A stretch of 64,000 nt of DNA from DSNY01 sp040752195 (GCA_040752195.1 JBFMFC010000012.1:15276-79275); one strand, 5' to 3'; counted from the first letter of the stretch, positions 23,060 through 32,020 are shown. A program made the numbers and translations. The notes: generated from the sequence alone by a model not told the origin.

Positions 23060-23443
23060 TCATCCCAGCCGCCGCGTGACGGCCTCGTTGTAATCGAGCC
23101 ACGCTCGCATCGCAGTGGCCGGACGGCCGCTCGCTTCGATCTGGATCAGCAGCGCCCGCAGCCGGCGGCTGGCGCGACCTTTTTCGGGATCGCCCAGTTC
23201 GGCACGCTCGATCGCGGCAATCAGCCGATCGACCTCGGCGATCTGCTCGAGCTCCGGCGGTACGAAGCCGGCGTTCTTCAGGATGCGATGGGCAACACGG
23301 ACCTCCTCGGCAACGAGGGCATCGTCGTCGAGCGCGAGCGGCTTGCCGGCACCCGGCAGGTCGTCGAAGTCGCCGCGCGCGATCGCCTCGGCGATCCGCC
23401 GCTCGACGAGCGCGTCCAGGCCGGGAAACGATGCGATGGCCAT
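23060..23443 (-). CDS. DUF1992 (DnaJC28-type) protein
   Basis: A 127-residue protein of the DUF1992 family, the conserved domain also found in eukaryotic DNAJC28. It starts with the characteristic LVERRIAEAIARGDFDDLPGAGKPL (in part, about 12-36), followed by RVAHRILKNAGFVPPE and two further helices. No J-domain is present. It lies alone on the minus strand between lemA and the divergent flavin reductase. Function unknown. Confidence 0.88.
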   Translation of the reverse strand: MAIASFPGLDALVERRIAEAIARGDFDDLPGAGKPLALDDDALVAEEVRVAHRILKNAGFVPPELEQIAEVDRLIAAIERAELGDPEKGRASRRLRALLIQIEASGRPATAMRAWLDYNEAVTRRLG

Positions 23444-23586
23444 GCGCGCATCGTATCCGAACGTAGAATCGCGCAGCCGACGGGCAGGACTTCGACAACA
23501 ACGCTGCAAAGCCCTGCTCGTTTCCGTCACCGTCGCCCCTGTCCCGCGTCGCGGGCGAAGGGCGTTTCGCGAGCCGCTGCGCGACC

Positions 23587-24120
23587 TTGACATCAATGCA
23601 AGCCAAAGCCGACCCTTTCGCCGATTTCCGCCGCGCGCTCGCCCAGTTCGCCACGGGTGTGACGGTCGTCACCACGCGCGCGCCGGACGGCACGCCGACC
23701 GGACTGACCGTGAACTCGTTCGCGTCGGTGTCGCTCGACCCGCCGCTGGTGCTGTGGTGCCTCGCGCTGAAAGCCGACTGCCTGCCCGTATTCCGCGAGG
23801 CGGAGCGCTATCTGATCCACGTGCTCGCCGCAGACCAGCTCGAGATCGCACGCCGCTTTGCGACACGCGGCGCCAACAAGTTCCATACCGTCGGGTGGCA
23901 GCCGACGGACAGCGGGTTACCCAGGCTCGCCGGCTGCACCGCCTGGTTCGAGTGCGGCAACCGCAGTCAGTACGAGGAAGGCGACCACCTGATCCTGGTC
24001 GGCCGCGTCGAGGCTTTCCAGTGCGTCGGCGGTGCACCGCTGATCTTTCACGGCAGCCGCTACGTTGCCAAGCTGACCGAAGCACCGCTGCCGAAGGCGC
24101 TGTTGAGTTCGCTGCGCTGA
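23587..24120 (+). CDS. Flavin reductase family protein
   Basis: A 177-residue FMN-binding split-barrel protein of the flavin reductase-like group. Typical blocks are FRRALAQFATGVTVVTTR (14-31), TGLTVNSFASVSLDPPLVLWCL and the barrel end GDHLILVGRVEAF. Such enzymes supply reduced FMN/FAD to two-component monooxygenases. No monooxygenase partner lies next to it. The start may be ATG at 23587 or the in-frame ATG three codons later. A TAGAAT near 23464 is too far upstream to be its obvious promoter. Confidence 0.9.
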   Translation: MTSMQAKADPFADFRRALAQFATGVTVVTTRAPDGTPTGLTVNSFASVSLDPPLVLWCLALKADCLPVFREAERYLIHVLAADQLEIARRFATRGANKFHTVGWQPTDSGLPRLAGCTAWFECGNRSQYEEGDHLILVGRVEAFQCVGGAPLIFHGSRYVAKLTEAPLPKALLSSLR

Positions 24121-24264
24121 GCCGCCCGGTTCACGGCACCGAGCGGCGCCGGCCGGCGCCTGCGCCGTGCTTTCGATCCGCCGTGCGGCGTGCTCGGCGC
24201 CGCGACCGGCGATCCGCTCGCCGGCACGCCGAACCATGCACGCCGAGTTCGGCGGCGCGACCGC

Positions 24265-25158
24265 TCACGCGCCGCGACGGCTCGCCAGATGAATGCCGGC
24301 GACGATCAGAAGCAGCCCGGCCAAGTGGTACGCGCGCGGCAACTCGCCGAGAACGAGGGTCGACAGGATGCCGGCGGCGACCGGCGTCAGGTTGGCGAAG
24401 TACACGGGAATGACGGCACCGACGCGCGCGACGCCGTGGTCCCACACGGCGTACGCGACGATCGACGGCAGCAGCGCGACATACAGCATCACGGCGACGA
24501 CCGTCGGGCTCCAGTGAATCGGCGCCGAGCCCAGCGCGCTCTCGGCAATTGTGAAGGGCGCGATCGCGATCACGCCGAAGGCCATCTGCGCGGCGAGGAA
24601 CGGCGCGAACGGCAGTCGGGGCCGGCGTGTGCGCAGCAGCCACGTGTACAGGGTCCACGTCAGATTCGCGGCCAGCATGACCAGGTCGCCCGGCACGAAC
24701 GACAGTGCGAGCAGATTGGCCGGATCGCCGCGCGCGAGCACCGCCAGCACACCGGCCAGCGAGACGCACGCGCCGATCCACTGCGCGCGGCGTGTCGGCT
24801 CGCCGAAAAACAGCGCGCCGGTCGCCAGCACGAACACGGGGGTCGACGCCGCGATCAGCGTGACGTTGACCGCGGTCGACGTCTGCACGGCGACGTACTG
24901 GAACGAGTTGTAGCAGCCGACGCCGAGCACGCCGATCAGCGCGATGTCCTTCCACTGCTCGCGCAGAGCGGCCGAATGGGCCCGCAATGCCGACCAGGCG
25001 AACGGAAGAAAGATCGCGAGCGCAATCACCCAGCGCGCCAGCGATAGCGCGAGCGGCGGGACCTGGCCGACCAGCAGCCGCGCGAACACGGCGTTGCCCG
25101 CCCACAGGAGCGGCGGCAACGTCAGCAGAAGCGCGGTGCGGGGGTCGATGCGCTGCAC
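24265..25158 (-). CDS. EamA/DMT family transporter
   Basis: A 297-residue DMT-family transporter with ten predicted helices in two EamA halves. LLWAGNAVFARLLVGQVPPLAL marks helix one (in part), and a conserved proline/glycine region (IGVLGVGCYNSFQYVAVQ) is typical. It is divergent from kynB (90-bp spacer), so it might export an intermediate or product of tryptophan breakdown; this is inference from position only. It is not closely similar by eye to the other EamA protein at 10646-11584. Confidence 0.88.
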   Translation of the reverse strand: MQRIDPRTALLLTLPPLLWAGNAVFARLLVGQVPPLALSLARWVIALAIFLPFAWSALRAHSAALREQWKDIALIGVLGVGCYNSFQYVAVQTSTAVNVTLIAASTPVFVLATGALFFGEPTRRAQWIGACVSLAGVLAVLARGDPANLLALSFVPGDLVMLAANLTWTLYTWLLRTRRPRLPFAPFLAAQMAFGVIAIAPFTIAESALGSAPIHWSPTVVAVMLYVALLPSIVAYAVWDHGVARVGAVIPVYFANLTPVAAGILSTLVLGELPRAYHLAGLLLIVAGIHLASRRGA

Positions 25159-25234
25159 GGAGACGTGGGGTTCGCCGCTCGCGTCGCGGCGGCAGACGGC
25201 GGGGGGCGGAGAGCCCGCGAAGCATACCCAAGCC

Positions 25235-25240
25235 TAGAAT
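25235..25240 (+). promoter_or_regulatory. -10-like element (TAGAAT) before kynB
   Basis: TAGAAT ends 7 nt before the kynB ATG at 25248, with no Shine-Dalgarno between, implying a leaderless kynBUA mRNA. If the in-frame ATG at 25239 were the start it would overlap this hexamer. No clear -35 box is seen. Confidence 0.4.
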
Positions 25241-25247
25241 GCGCCGG

Positions 25248-25874
25248 ATGCGCGCCCTGTACGACATCTCGCCGACCGTGGCACCGGGTTTCCCGGTCTT
25301 CCCGGGCGACACGCCGTTCGCGTTTCGCTGGACGTGGACGCTGGGTCCGGGGTGCCCGGTCAACGTGTCGGAAGTCACGATGTCGCCGCACACCGGCGCG
25401 CACACCGACGCGCCGTTGCACTACGACGGCGGCGGCGCCTCGATCGGCGACGTTTCGCTCGATCCGTATCTCGGCCCGTGCCGGGTGATCCACGCCATCG
25501 GCGCGGGCAGCCTGGTCGAACCGCGCCACATCGAACACCGGCTGCGCGACGCGCCGCCGCGCGTGCTCGTTCGGACGTACGCGCGCGCGCCGATCGCTGC
25601 GTGGGACTCGGCGTTTACCGCGATCGCGCCGGCGACGATCGATCTGCTGCACGCGCACGGCGTCAAGCTCGTCGGCATCGACACGCCGTCGCTCGACCCG
25701 GAGACGAGCAAGACGCTCGACAGCCATCTGCGCGTGCGCGACTACGGCATGGCGATCCTCGAAGGCATCGTGCTCGACGCGGTGCCCGCGGGCGACTACG
25801 AGCTGATCGCGCTGCCGCTGAAATGGAAGGGGCTGGACGCCTCGCCGGTGCGCGCGGTGCTGCGCGCGCTCTAG
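25248..25874 (+). CDS. kynB: Kynurenine formamidase (arylformamidase)
   Basis: Hydrolyses N-formylkynurenine to kynurenine and formate, the second step of tryptophan breakdown. It is a metal-dependent cyclase-fold enzyme of 208 residues with the family signature FPGDTPF (18-24) and the metal-ligand motif HTGAHTDAP (H48, H52, D54). ALPLKWKGLDASPVRAVL closes the protein as in KynB. It is the first gene of kynB-kynU-kynA and lies 13 bp ahead of kynU. ATG at 25248 is chosen over 25239 because of the -10-like element. Identity is secure. Confidence 0.95.
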   Translation: MRALYDISPTVAPGFPVFPGDTPFAFRWTWTLGPGCPVNVSEVTMSPHTGAHTDAPLHYDGGGASIGDVSLDPYLGPCRVIHAIGAGSLVEPRHIEHRLRDAPPRVLVRTYARAPIAAWDSAFTAIAPATIDLLHAHGVKLVGIDTPSLDPETSKTLDSHLRVRDYGMAILEGIVLDAVPAGDYELIALPLKWKGLDASPVRAVLRAL

Positions 25875-25887
25875 GGGACGCGCGCGC

Positions 25888-27165
25888 ATGGGCATGACGC
25901 GACACGACTGCGCCGCGCGTGACGCGAGCGATCCGCTGGCGCCGCACCGCCGCGCCTTCGCGCTGCCCGATGGCGTGATCTATCTCGACGGCAACTCGCT
26001 GGGGCCGCTGCCGCGCGCGACTGCGGCGCGCCTGCGCGAAGTGGTCGAACGCGAATGGGGCGAAGGCCTGATCCGCTCGTGGAACGCGGCCGGGTGGATC
26101 GACGCGCCGCGGCGCGTCGGCGCCAAGATCGCGCGGCTGATCGGCGCAGGACCCGCCGAAGTGATCTGCGCCGACTCGACCTCGATCAACCTGTTCAAGG
26201 TGCTCGCCGCTGCGCTCGCGCTGCAGGCGACGCGCCTGCCGGCGTCGACGAATGATCGGCGCGTGATCTTGTCCGAGCGCGGCAATTTCCCGACCGACCT
26301 GTACGTGGCGCAGGCCCTGGCGGAGCTGCTCGGCGGCCGCCACGAGCTGAAACTCGTCGAGTCCGGCGAAGTCGCCGGTGCGATCGACGAACGCGTGGCC
26401 GTGCTGATGCTCACGCACGTGAACTACCGCACCGGCGCGCTGCACGACATGGCCGCGCTGACCCGGCGCGCGCATGGCGCGGGCGCGCTCGCGATCTGGG
26501 ACCTTGCGCACTCCGCCGGCGCGGTCCCGGTCGATCTGAACGCTGCGGGCGCCGACTTCGCGGTCGGCTGCGGCTACAAGTACCTGAACGGCGGCCCGGG
26601 CGCGCCGGCCTTCGCGTTCGTCGCACAGCGGCACCTCGCGGCGCTCGCCGACCGCACCTTCGCGCAGCCGCTCGCGGGCTGGCTCGGTCACCGCGCGCCG
26701 TTCGACTTCGACCCCGACTACGCGCCGGCTCGAGGCATCGACCGCTTCGCCGTGGGCACGCCCTCGATCCTCGCGCTCGCCGCGCTCGACTGCGGCGTCG
26801 ACACCGTGCTCGCGGCCGGCGCCGACGCGCTGCGCGCCAAGTCGGTCGCGCTGACCGAACTGTTCATCGCGCTCGTCGAGGAACGCTGTGCGGGGCTGGG
26901 CCTCGAGCTCGTCACGCCGCGCGATGCGCAACGGCGCGGCAGCCAGGTCTCGTTCGCGCACGCGCAAGCGTGGCCCGTGATGCAGGCGTTGATCGCGCGC
27001 GGCGTGATCGGCGACTTCCGCGCGCCGGACATCCTGCGCTTCGGATTCGCGCCGCTGTACGTGCGCTTCGTCGATGTGTGGGACGCGGTCGAAGCGCTGC
27101 GCGACGTCCTCGCCGCCCGCGCCTGGGACCGACCCGAGTTCATGCAGCGCAAGCCCGTGACATGA
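25888..27165 (+). CDS. kynU: Kynureninase
   Basis: PLP enzyme that cleaves kynurenine to anthranilate and alanine. It has 425 residues, matching the family. Features are IYLDGNSLGPLPRAT near the N-terminus, LTHVNYRTGALHDMAA (in part), DLAHSAGAVPVDL with the PLP-contacting aspartate, the PLP lysine K231 in GCGYKYLNGGPGAPAF and the GTPSILALAALD block. Its stop overlaps the kynA start (ATGA), showing translational coupling. Identity is secure. Confidence 0.97.
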   Translation: MGMTRHDCAARDASDPLAPHRRAFALPDGVIYLDGNSLGPLPRATAARLREVVEREWGEGLIRSWNAAGWIDAPRRVGAKIARLIGAGPAEVICADSTSINLFKVLAAALALQATRLPASTNDRRVILSERGNFPTDLYVAQALAELLGGRHELKLVESGEVAGAIDERVAVLMLTHVNYRTGALHDMAALTRRAHGAGALAIWDLAHSAGAVPVDLNAAGADFAVGCGYKYLNGGPGAPAFAFVAQRHLAALADRTFAQPLAGWLGHRAPFDFDPDYAPARGIDRFAVGTPSILALAALDCGVDTVLAAGADALRAKSVALTELFIALVEERCAGLGLELVTPRDAQRRGSQVSFAHAQAWPVMQALIARGVIGDFRAPDILRFGFAPLYVRFVDVWDAVEALRDVLAARAWDRPEFMQRKPVT

Positions 27166-28013
27166 CCAGCGAACGACGCGATCCCCCGCCCGACCCGGCC
27201 GACTTCGGCGCGCAGATGGACTACGCGGGCAGCATGACCTACGGCGACTATCTGCAGCTCGACGCGATCCTGTCGGCGCAGAAACCGCTGTCGCCCGACC
27301 CGAACGAGTGGCTGTTCATCATCCAGCACCAGACGAGCGAGCTGTGGATGAAGCTCGCGCTGATCGAGCTGCGCGGCGCGCGCGAGGCGATCCGCGGCGA
27401 CCAGCTTGCCCCCGCGTTCAAGATGCTCGCCCGCGTGTCGCGGATCATGGAGCAGCTGGTGCATGCGTGGGACGTGCTGTCGACGCTGACGCCGTCCGAG
27501 TACAGCGCGATTCGGCCGTATCTGGGGGCCAGTTCGGGCTTTCAGTCCTGGCAGTACCGCGAGATCGAGTACATCCTGGGCAACAAGAACGCCGCGATGC
27601 TCAAGCCGCACGCGCATCGCGCCGATATCCAGGGTGAGCTTGAGCGGGCGCTCGCCGCGCCGTCACTGTACGACGAGGCGATCCGTCTGCTCGCGCGCAG
27701 CGGCTTCGCGATCGAGCCGGCCGTGCTCGAGCGCGACCTGCGCCAGCCGCACGCGTTTTCGGAGTCGGTCGAGCAGGCGTGGCTCGCGGTCTATCGCGCG
27801 CCGCGCCAGTACTGGGCGCTGTATGAACTGGCCGAGGAGCTGGTCGACCTCGAGGACGCGTTCCGGCAATGGCGCTTCCGCCACGTGACGACGGTCGAGC
27901 GCATCATCGGCTTCAAGCGCGGCACCGGCGGCACCAGCGGCGTGGCGTACCTGCGGCGCATGCTCGACGTGGTGCTGTTTCCGGAGTTGTGGAAGGTGAG
28001 GACGGATCTTTGA
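27162..28013 (+). CDS. kynA: Tryptophan 2,3-dioxygenase
   Basis: Heme enzyme opening the indole ring of tryptophan to N-formylkynurenine, the entry step of the pathway. It has 283 residues. Typical blocks are MTYGDYLQLDAIL, the substrate-binding NEWLFIIQHQTSELWMKL, SSGFQSWQYREIE and the heme ligand H241 in RFRHVTTVERIIGFKRGTGG. The start overlaps the kynU stop by 4 nt (ATGA). The gene order kynB-kynU-kynA with a thioesterase after it completes the conversion of tryptophan to anthranilate. Identity is secure. Confidence 0.97.
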   Translation: MTSERRDPPPDPADFGAQMDYAGSMTYGDYLQLDAILSAQKPLSPDPNEWLFIIQHQTSELWMKLALIELRGAREAIRGDQLAPAFKMLARVSRIMEQLVHAWDVLSTLTPSEYSAIRPYLGASSGFQSWQYREIEYILGNKNAAMLKPHAHRADIQGELERALAAPSLYDEAIRLLARSGFAIEPAVLERDLRQPHAFSESVEQAWLAVYRAPRQYWALYELAEELVDLEDAFRQWRFRHVTTVERIIGFKRGTGGTSGVAYLRRMLDVVLFPELWKVRTDL

Positions 28014-28032
28014 GGATTGCGCAGAGGCGACG

Positions 28033-28443
28033 ATGACCTTCATCAAGCCCTACATCATCCGGCTGTCGCACTGCGACCCGACCGGCTACGTCTTCTATCC
28101 GCACTACTTCCACATCTTCAACGCGCTCGTCGAGGACTGGTTCTACGAGGCGATCGAGGTCCCGTTCGACCGGTTCCTGATGGAGCACGGGCTGGCGCTG
28201 CCGACGGTCAAGCTCGAGACGACGTTCCTTTCGCCGACCAGAATGGGCGAGACGGTCGACTTCTGGCTGACGGTTTCGCACCTGGGCCGCTCGTCGATCC
28301 GCTTCACGATGGGCGTGAGCAAGGACGGCGAGGATCGGGTGAAGATGAACCGCGTGGCCGTGTGCGTCAGCCAGAAATCGAAGCGCCCGGCCGACTTTCC
28401 GCCCGACGTGCGCGAGAAGGTGCTCGAGTTCATGCGCGGCTAG
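28033..28443 (+). CDS. Hot-dog fold acyl-CoA thioesterase (4-HBT type)
   Basis: A 136-residue thioesterase with the 4-hydroxybenzoyl-CoA thioesterase signature SHCDPTGYVFYPHYF (catalytic D15). The rest matches the single hot-dog domain (FHIFNALVEDWFYE, TFLSPTRMGETVDFWL). It starts 19 bp after kynA with an AGAGG Shine-Dalgarno, so it belongs to the kyn transcript. A link to an aromatic CoA ester such as 2-aminobenzoyl-CoA is possible but is inference. The family often acts as a housekeeping or aromatic-CoA thioesterase. Confidence 0.88.
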   Translation: MTFIKPYIIRLSHCDPTGYVFYPHYFHIFNALVEDWFYEAIEVPFDRFLMEHGLALPTVKLETTFLSPTRMGETVDFWLTVSHLGRSSIRFTMGVSKDGEDRVKMNRVAVCVSQKSKRPADFPPDVREKVLEFMRG

Positions 28444-28506
28444 GCAGCCGCGCCTCGCAGGCAGCGCGCTCGCCGCCGCGCGATCGGCGAAGCGCGGTCC
28501 GATCGG

Positions 28507-29571
28507 CTACCAGGCCCTGCGCGCCTGCTGTTCCTTGCGGATGCGCTGCACCTCGGCTTCGTAGGCGGCGGCGAAGGCCTCGTCGAAGGCCTGCTGGAAG
28601 GCGGCGTGCGCGTCGCGCGCGATCGCGCGGTGCTGCTCGACGTACAGGTCCCACAACCGCGCCTTGCGCGCCATCGGCAGGATGCCGCCGAGCACGCCTC
28701 GGCCGGCGAGCCGCGCGGCGAGCGCCTCGGGCTCGAAGCGCGCGAGCACGCGCTCGGAGGCTGCGCGCATCGCGGTCGTCGTCGCGGCGATGTGCGACTC
28801 GAGGTCGAGCACCGCGTCCTTGATCGCTTCCGGCCCGGTCATGAAACCCGGGATGGGCGGCTTCAGCACGTTGCCGAGCGCGCGCGCGTCGTCCTGCGCG
28901 AACTTCAGCGGGTTGTTGATGCCGCGCACGCGCAGCGTCGTCACGTCGGCGTCGACCTCCTTCTTCGCTTCGCGCCGCGACGCGAGCAGCCGTCGCAGAC
29001 CGCCGATCGCGTCGCGCACCATGCCGCCGATCGTGCGCATCAGCTCGGGGCGCAGACCGCCCGGCAGATCGACCTTGACGCCCGCGCCCTCCTCGAAAGC
29101 GCGCCACAGCTCGTCGACCGACGCCGCCGCGACGCGCGCACCCGCAGCTGCGATCACCGGCGAGCGTGCGAGGATGCGGGTGTGCTGCTCGATCTCGTCG
29201 TCGCCGCCCGAAAAGTCGTGCGCGGCCGCGCCGGCCGCGGCCGCCGAACCTTCCTCGAAGTCGCACGCGATCGTGTAGTGCCCGATGCGAATGCGGTCGC
29301 CCGCCGCGAGCGGCACCTTCTGCCCGGACGCGAGCGCCTGCCCGTTGACCGAGGCGGGGTTCGTGCTGCCCATGTCCTCGAGGTAGTACGTGCCCTCGTG
29401 AAAACTCACGTGCGCGTGAAAACGCGACACCATGCGCTTCGGGTCGGGCAGCAAAAGCCGCGCGGTCTCCGCGCGGCCGATCAGTCCGCCGCTGGCATCG
29501 AAGTGCGCGACCAGCGGCGTCGTGTCCGAATCGTCCGGTCGCGAGATGACCTTCAGTGCGAGCAGCTTCAT
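28507..29571 (-). CDS. FHA-domain protein, T6SS TagH/VI_FHA type
   Basis: A 354-residue protein with an N-terminal forkhead-associated domain (about 1-100: GLIGRAETARLLLPD, RMVSRFHAHVSF, LEDMGSTNPASVNGQ), a variable linker (about 105-170) and a C-terminal helical domain (about 170-354: NNPLKFAQDDARALGNVL, IAATTTAMRAASERVLARFEP) like that of type VI secretion FHA proteins. In known systems the FHA domain binds the autophosphorylated kinase PpkA and triggers secretion. Its start overlaps the stop of the lipoprotein gene by 4 nt. The Ser/Thr kinase is two genes upstream. No T6SS structural genes lie in this window. Confidence 0.85.
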   Translation of the reverse strand: MKLLALKVISRPDDSDTTPLVAHFDASGGLIGRAETARLLLPDPKRMVSRFHAHVSFHEGTYYLEDMGSTNPASVNGQALASGQKVPLAAGDRIRIGHYTIACDFEEGSAAAAGAAAHDFSGGDDEIEQHTRILARSPVIAAAGARVAAASVDELWRAFEEGAGVKVDLPGGLRPELMRTIGGMVRDAIGGLRRLLASRREAKKEVDADVTTLRVRGINNPLKFAQDDARALGNVLKPPIPGFMTGPEAIKDAVLDLESHIAATTTAMRAASERVLARFEPEALAARLAGRGVLGGILPMARKARLWDLYVEQHRAIARDAHAAFQQAFDEAFAAAYEAEVQRIRKEQQARRAW

Positions 29572-30281
29572 CGGCGATCCGTTCGGTCGACCGCCGCGAC
29601 GGCGGTTCCGCCCGCGGCAATGTGCACCACCTGAATCCGGACGGCGCTCGTCTTCGCCGGCGCTCCGTTGACGTAGAGCCGCGACTGCACGCGGTACTCG
29701 CCGGGAGGAACGCCCTGCGGGAAAGTGAACTGCAGCGTCGATACGTAGGCGCCGCCGCCTGCGCCCGCGGGCGCAGGCGTCTTGACGATCCGGCTGCGTT
29801 CGACGCCCTTCGGATCGACGACGACGAACTCCTCGCGCAGTTCGCGCAAGGGCTCCTTCGCCCCCGGGACGACCTCGATGTTCGACCGCACCGTCACTTC
29901 ATCGCCGCCCTTGGCGTTCGGGCGCGTCGTTTCGGTGCGATACGCGGTTACGACCGGCGCGGGTGGGAGCTGGTTGTTGTTGGCCTTGCGGTACTCGTCG
30001 CCGACCTGCTGTGCCGTCTTCGTTTGCGACACCTGGTAGTTGTATGCGACACAGGCGAGCGCGCCCAGCCCCGCGCCGAGCAGTGCGCCCTGCGCGCGAT
30101 GCCGGTCGCCGCCCAGCAGTGCGCCGGCCGCGCCGCCGATCACCGCGCCGACGACCGGATTGCACGGATCCTCGCTTGCCGCGTTGCGCCGCGGGTTCTG
30201 CGCGCAGCCGGCAAGCGCTGCGGCGATTGCAAGCGCAAGGCTGCAGCGACGGAGCACGGCAAGCGGACGGGACATCGGCAT
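29568..30281 (-). CDS. Glycine-zipper lipoprotein
   Basis: A 237-residue lipoprotein. The signal ends in lipobox ALAGC (C26). A glycine-zipper helix pair follows (about 43-75: GAVIGGAAGALLGG and GALLGAGLGALAC), then a polar beta-rich C-terminus (about 95-230, VTAYRTETTRPN, VPPGEYRVQSRLYVNG). It sits between the Ser/Thr kinase (24 bp) and the FHA gene (4-nt overlap), so it is part of one three-gene operon. It may present a signal to, or anchor, the kinase complex at the outer membrane; that is inference. In the sequence I see no T6SS TssJ-type features. Confidence 0.8.
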   Translation of the reverse strand: MPMSRPLAVLRRCSLALAIAAALAGCAQNPRRNAASEDPCNPVVGAVIGGAAGALLGGDRHRAQGALLGAGLGALACVAYNYQVSQTKTAQQVGDEYRKANNNQLPPAPVVTAYRTETTRPNAKGGDEVTVRSNIEVVPGAKEPLRELREEFVVVDPKGVERSRIVKTPAPAGAGGGAYVSTLQFTFPQGVPPGEYRVQSRLYVNGAPAKTSAVRIQVVHIAAGGTAVAAVDRTDRR

Positions 30282-30305
30282 GGCAGGGCTCCGCGACGAT
30301 CAATC

Positions 30306-31913
30306 TCAGCGCATCTTCCAGTCGCTCGACAGCGCCGCCTCCTGGCCGGCGCGCGCAAGCTTCAGCAGGCGCTGCGCCGCCGGGTCCTCGGGGTCGGCCT
30401 TCAGAACCGCCTCGGCGCGGCGGATTGTGCACGCGAAGTCGCGCGCGACCAAGCAGTCGCGCCCCTCGCGCAATGCGCGTTGCATCCACAACGGGCGTGC
30501 CGCGTGGCGCGAGGTCTCGCCGTCGACCGCATCGGTTGCGCCGGACGCCGGCGCGCGCTCGGCGGTCTGTGCGGACGCAGGCGGGGCGGGACGGGGCGCG
30601 GACTTCTTCGGCGTTTCGGCCGCGCGTGACGGCGTCGCTGCAGCGGCGTCCGCCGCGGTCTTGGCGTCCGTTGCGGCAGCGGGTTCGCCCTGCTTGTCCC
30701 GGTCGGTCGCAGGCCGCGCGGGCTGCGCGAGCGATTTCGATGCCGCCGCGAGCGCGCGTTCGTCGCGCTGGCGCACGGCCTGAATCGCCACGCCGGCGCC
30801 GGCGACCAGCGCCACCCCGAGCGCCGCACCCCAGATGATCGCGCGGCCTACGCGCGGCGCACGCTGCGGAACCGGCGGCGCCGCCGGCACATCGCTCGAA
30901 CGCTCGCCCTGCGCAGGCGGCGGCGCCGCGGCGAGCGACCGGCGGAACTCGGCCACGCTCTGCGGCCGGTCGGCGGGACGCGGCGCCAGCGCGCGATCGA
31001 TCGCGGCGAGGAACGCCTCGCCGTAACGCCCGCGCGCAGTCCGCGCGAGCGGCTCGTGCGCGTCTTGCACGACACGGCCGACCGAAGGTGCCGGCGCGCG
31101 CCCGGTGATCGCGAAGTGCACGACCGCGGCGAGCGCGTACAGATCGGTCCACGGCCCCTGCTTCATGCCCGGGATCTCGTCGTACTGCTCGATCGGCGCG
31201 AAGCCCGGCTTCAGGATCACCGTCAGCGCCTGCGTGTGCTCTCCGATCACGCGGCGCGCCGCGCCGAAGTCGAGCAGCAGCGGCTTCGGATCGGCACGGT
31301 CGCCGCCGACGAGCAGGATGTTGTCGGGCGAGATGTCGCGATGCAGGCAGTCGGCCCGGTGCAGCAGCTCCAGCGCGTCGAGCAGCGGCACCAGCAGCTT
31401 GCGCAGCCAGGTTTCGTCGGGCGGCGCGGCGCGCGCTTTCAGCGCCTGCTTGAGCGTGCCGCCTTCGTACAGCGGCATCGCCATGTACGCGGTGCCGTTG
31501 GCGGCCCAGAAGCGGAATACCTTGACCAGCGCCGGATGGTCGAACTGCGCGAGCAGCCGCGCTTCGTTGATGAAGCTCTTCAGGCCGACCTCGAACGTCG
31601 GGCGGTGCTGCTCGGACTTGATCGTCACGCTGAAGTCCGGCAGGCGCGAGGCGAGCGCCGCCGGCATGTACTCCTTCAGCGCGACCTCGCGCTTGAGCGA
31701 ATGGTCGATCGCGCGGTAGACGATGCCGAAACCGCCTTCGCCAAGAACGCCGGCGATCTCGAACTCGCCGAGCCGCGTTCCCGTCGGCAGCACGTTGCTG
31801 CTGCCCGCGGGCGCTGCCGTCGCGCCGCCCGCGGTCGGCTGGGTGACCGCCAGCACCGTGCCGTCCGGATCGGACGCTGCGGACGGGCCGGGCCGGGGCG
31901 GCGGCGAGTGCAT
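30306..31913 (-). CDS. Membrane-bound Ser/Thr protein kinase (PpkA-like)
   Basis: A 535-residue eukaryotic-like kinase. The cytoplasmic kinase domain (about 45-310) has the glycine loop GEGGFGIVYRA, catalytic lysine K80 (VALKEY), HRDISPDN (D193, N198) and DFGAARR (D215), so it should be active. The activation segment is unusual in reading APIEQY. A proline-rich juxtamembrane segment, one membrane helix (about 355-375) and an Ala/Pro-rich periplasmic part with two cysteines follow. The operon order kinase, lipoprotein, FHA protein resembles the T6SS PpkA-TagH switch. It is divergent from gcdH. Confidence 0.88.
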   Translation of the reverse strand: MHSPPPRPGPSAASDPDGTVLAVTQPTAGGATAAPAGSSNVLPTGTRLGEFEIAGVLGEGGFGIVYRAIDHSLKREVALKEYMPAALASRLPDFSVTIKSEQHRPTFEVGLKSFINEARLLAQFDHPALVKVFRFWAANGTAYMAMPLYEGGTLKQALKARAAPPDETWLRKLLVPLLDALELLHRADCLHRDISPDNILLVGGDRADPKPLLLDFGAARRVIGEHTQALTVILKPGFAPIEQYDEIPGMKQGPWTDLYALAAVVHFAITGRAPAPSVGRVVQDAHEPLARTARGRYGEAFLAAIDRALAPRPADRPQSVAEFRRSLAAAPPPAQGERSSDVPAAPPVPQRAPRVGRAIIWGAALGVALVAGAGVAIQAVRQRDERALAAASKSLAQPARPATDRDKQGEPAAATDAKTAADAAAATPSRAAETPKKSAPRPAPPASAQTAERAPASGATDAVDGETSRHAARPLWMQRALREGRDCLVARDFACTIRRAEAVLKADPEDPAAQRLLKLARAGQEAALSSDWKMR

Positions 31914-31990
31914 GAACAAGGGAGCGCTGTCGCGTGATCGCCGCAGTCTATCCGCCGCCGACAGCCGCGGCGAGCGCAAAAAGCGGCGCG

Positions 31991-31996
31991 TAAAAT
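31991..31996 (+). promoter_or_regulatory. -10-like element (TAAAAT) before gcdH
   Basis: TAAAAT lies 24 nt upstream of the gcdH ATG in the 107-bp spacer shared with the divergent kinase gene. It would give a leader of about 18 nt containing the Shine-Dalgarno CGGAGAC. No obvious -35 box is seen. Confidence 0.4.
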
Positions 31997-32020
31997 CGCC
32001 ACTTCCCGACGGAGACAACG

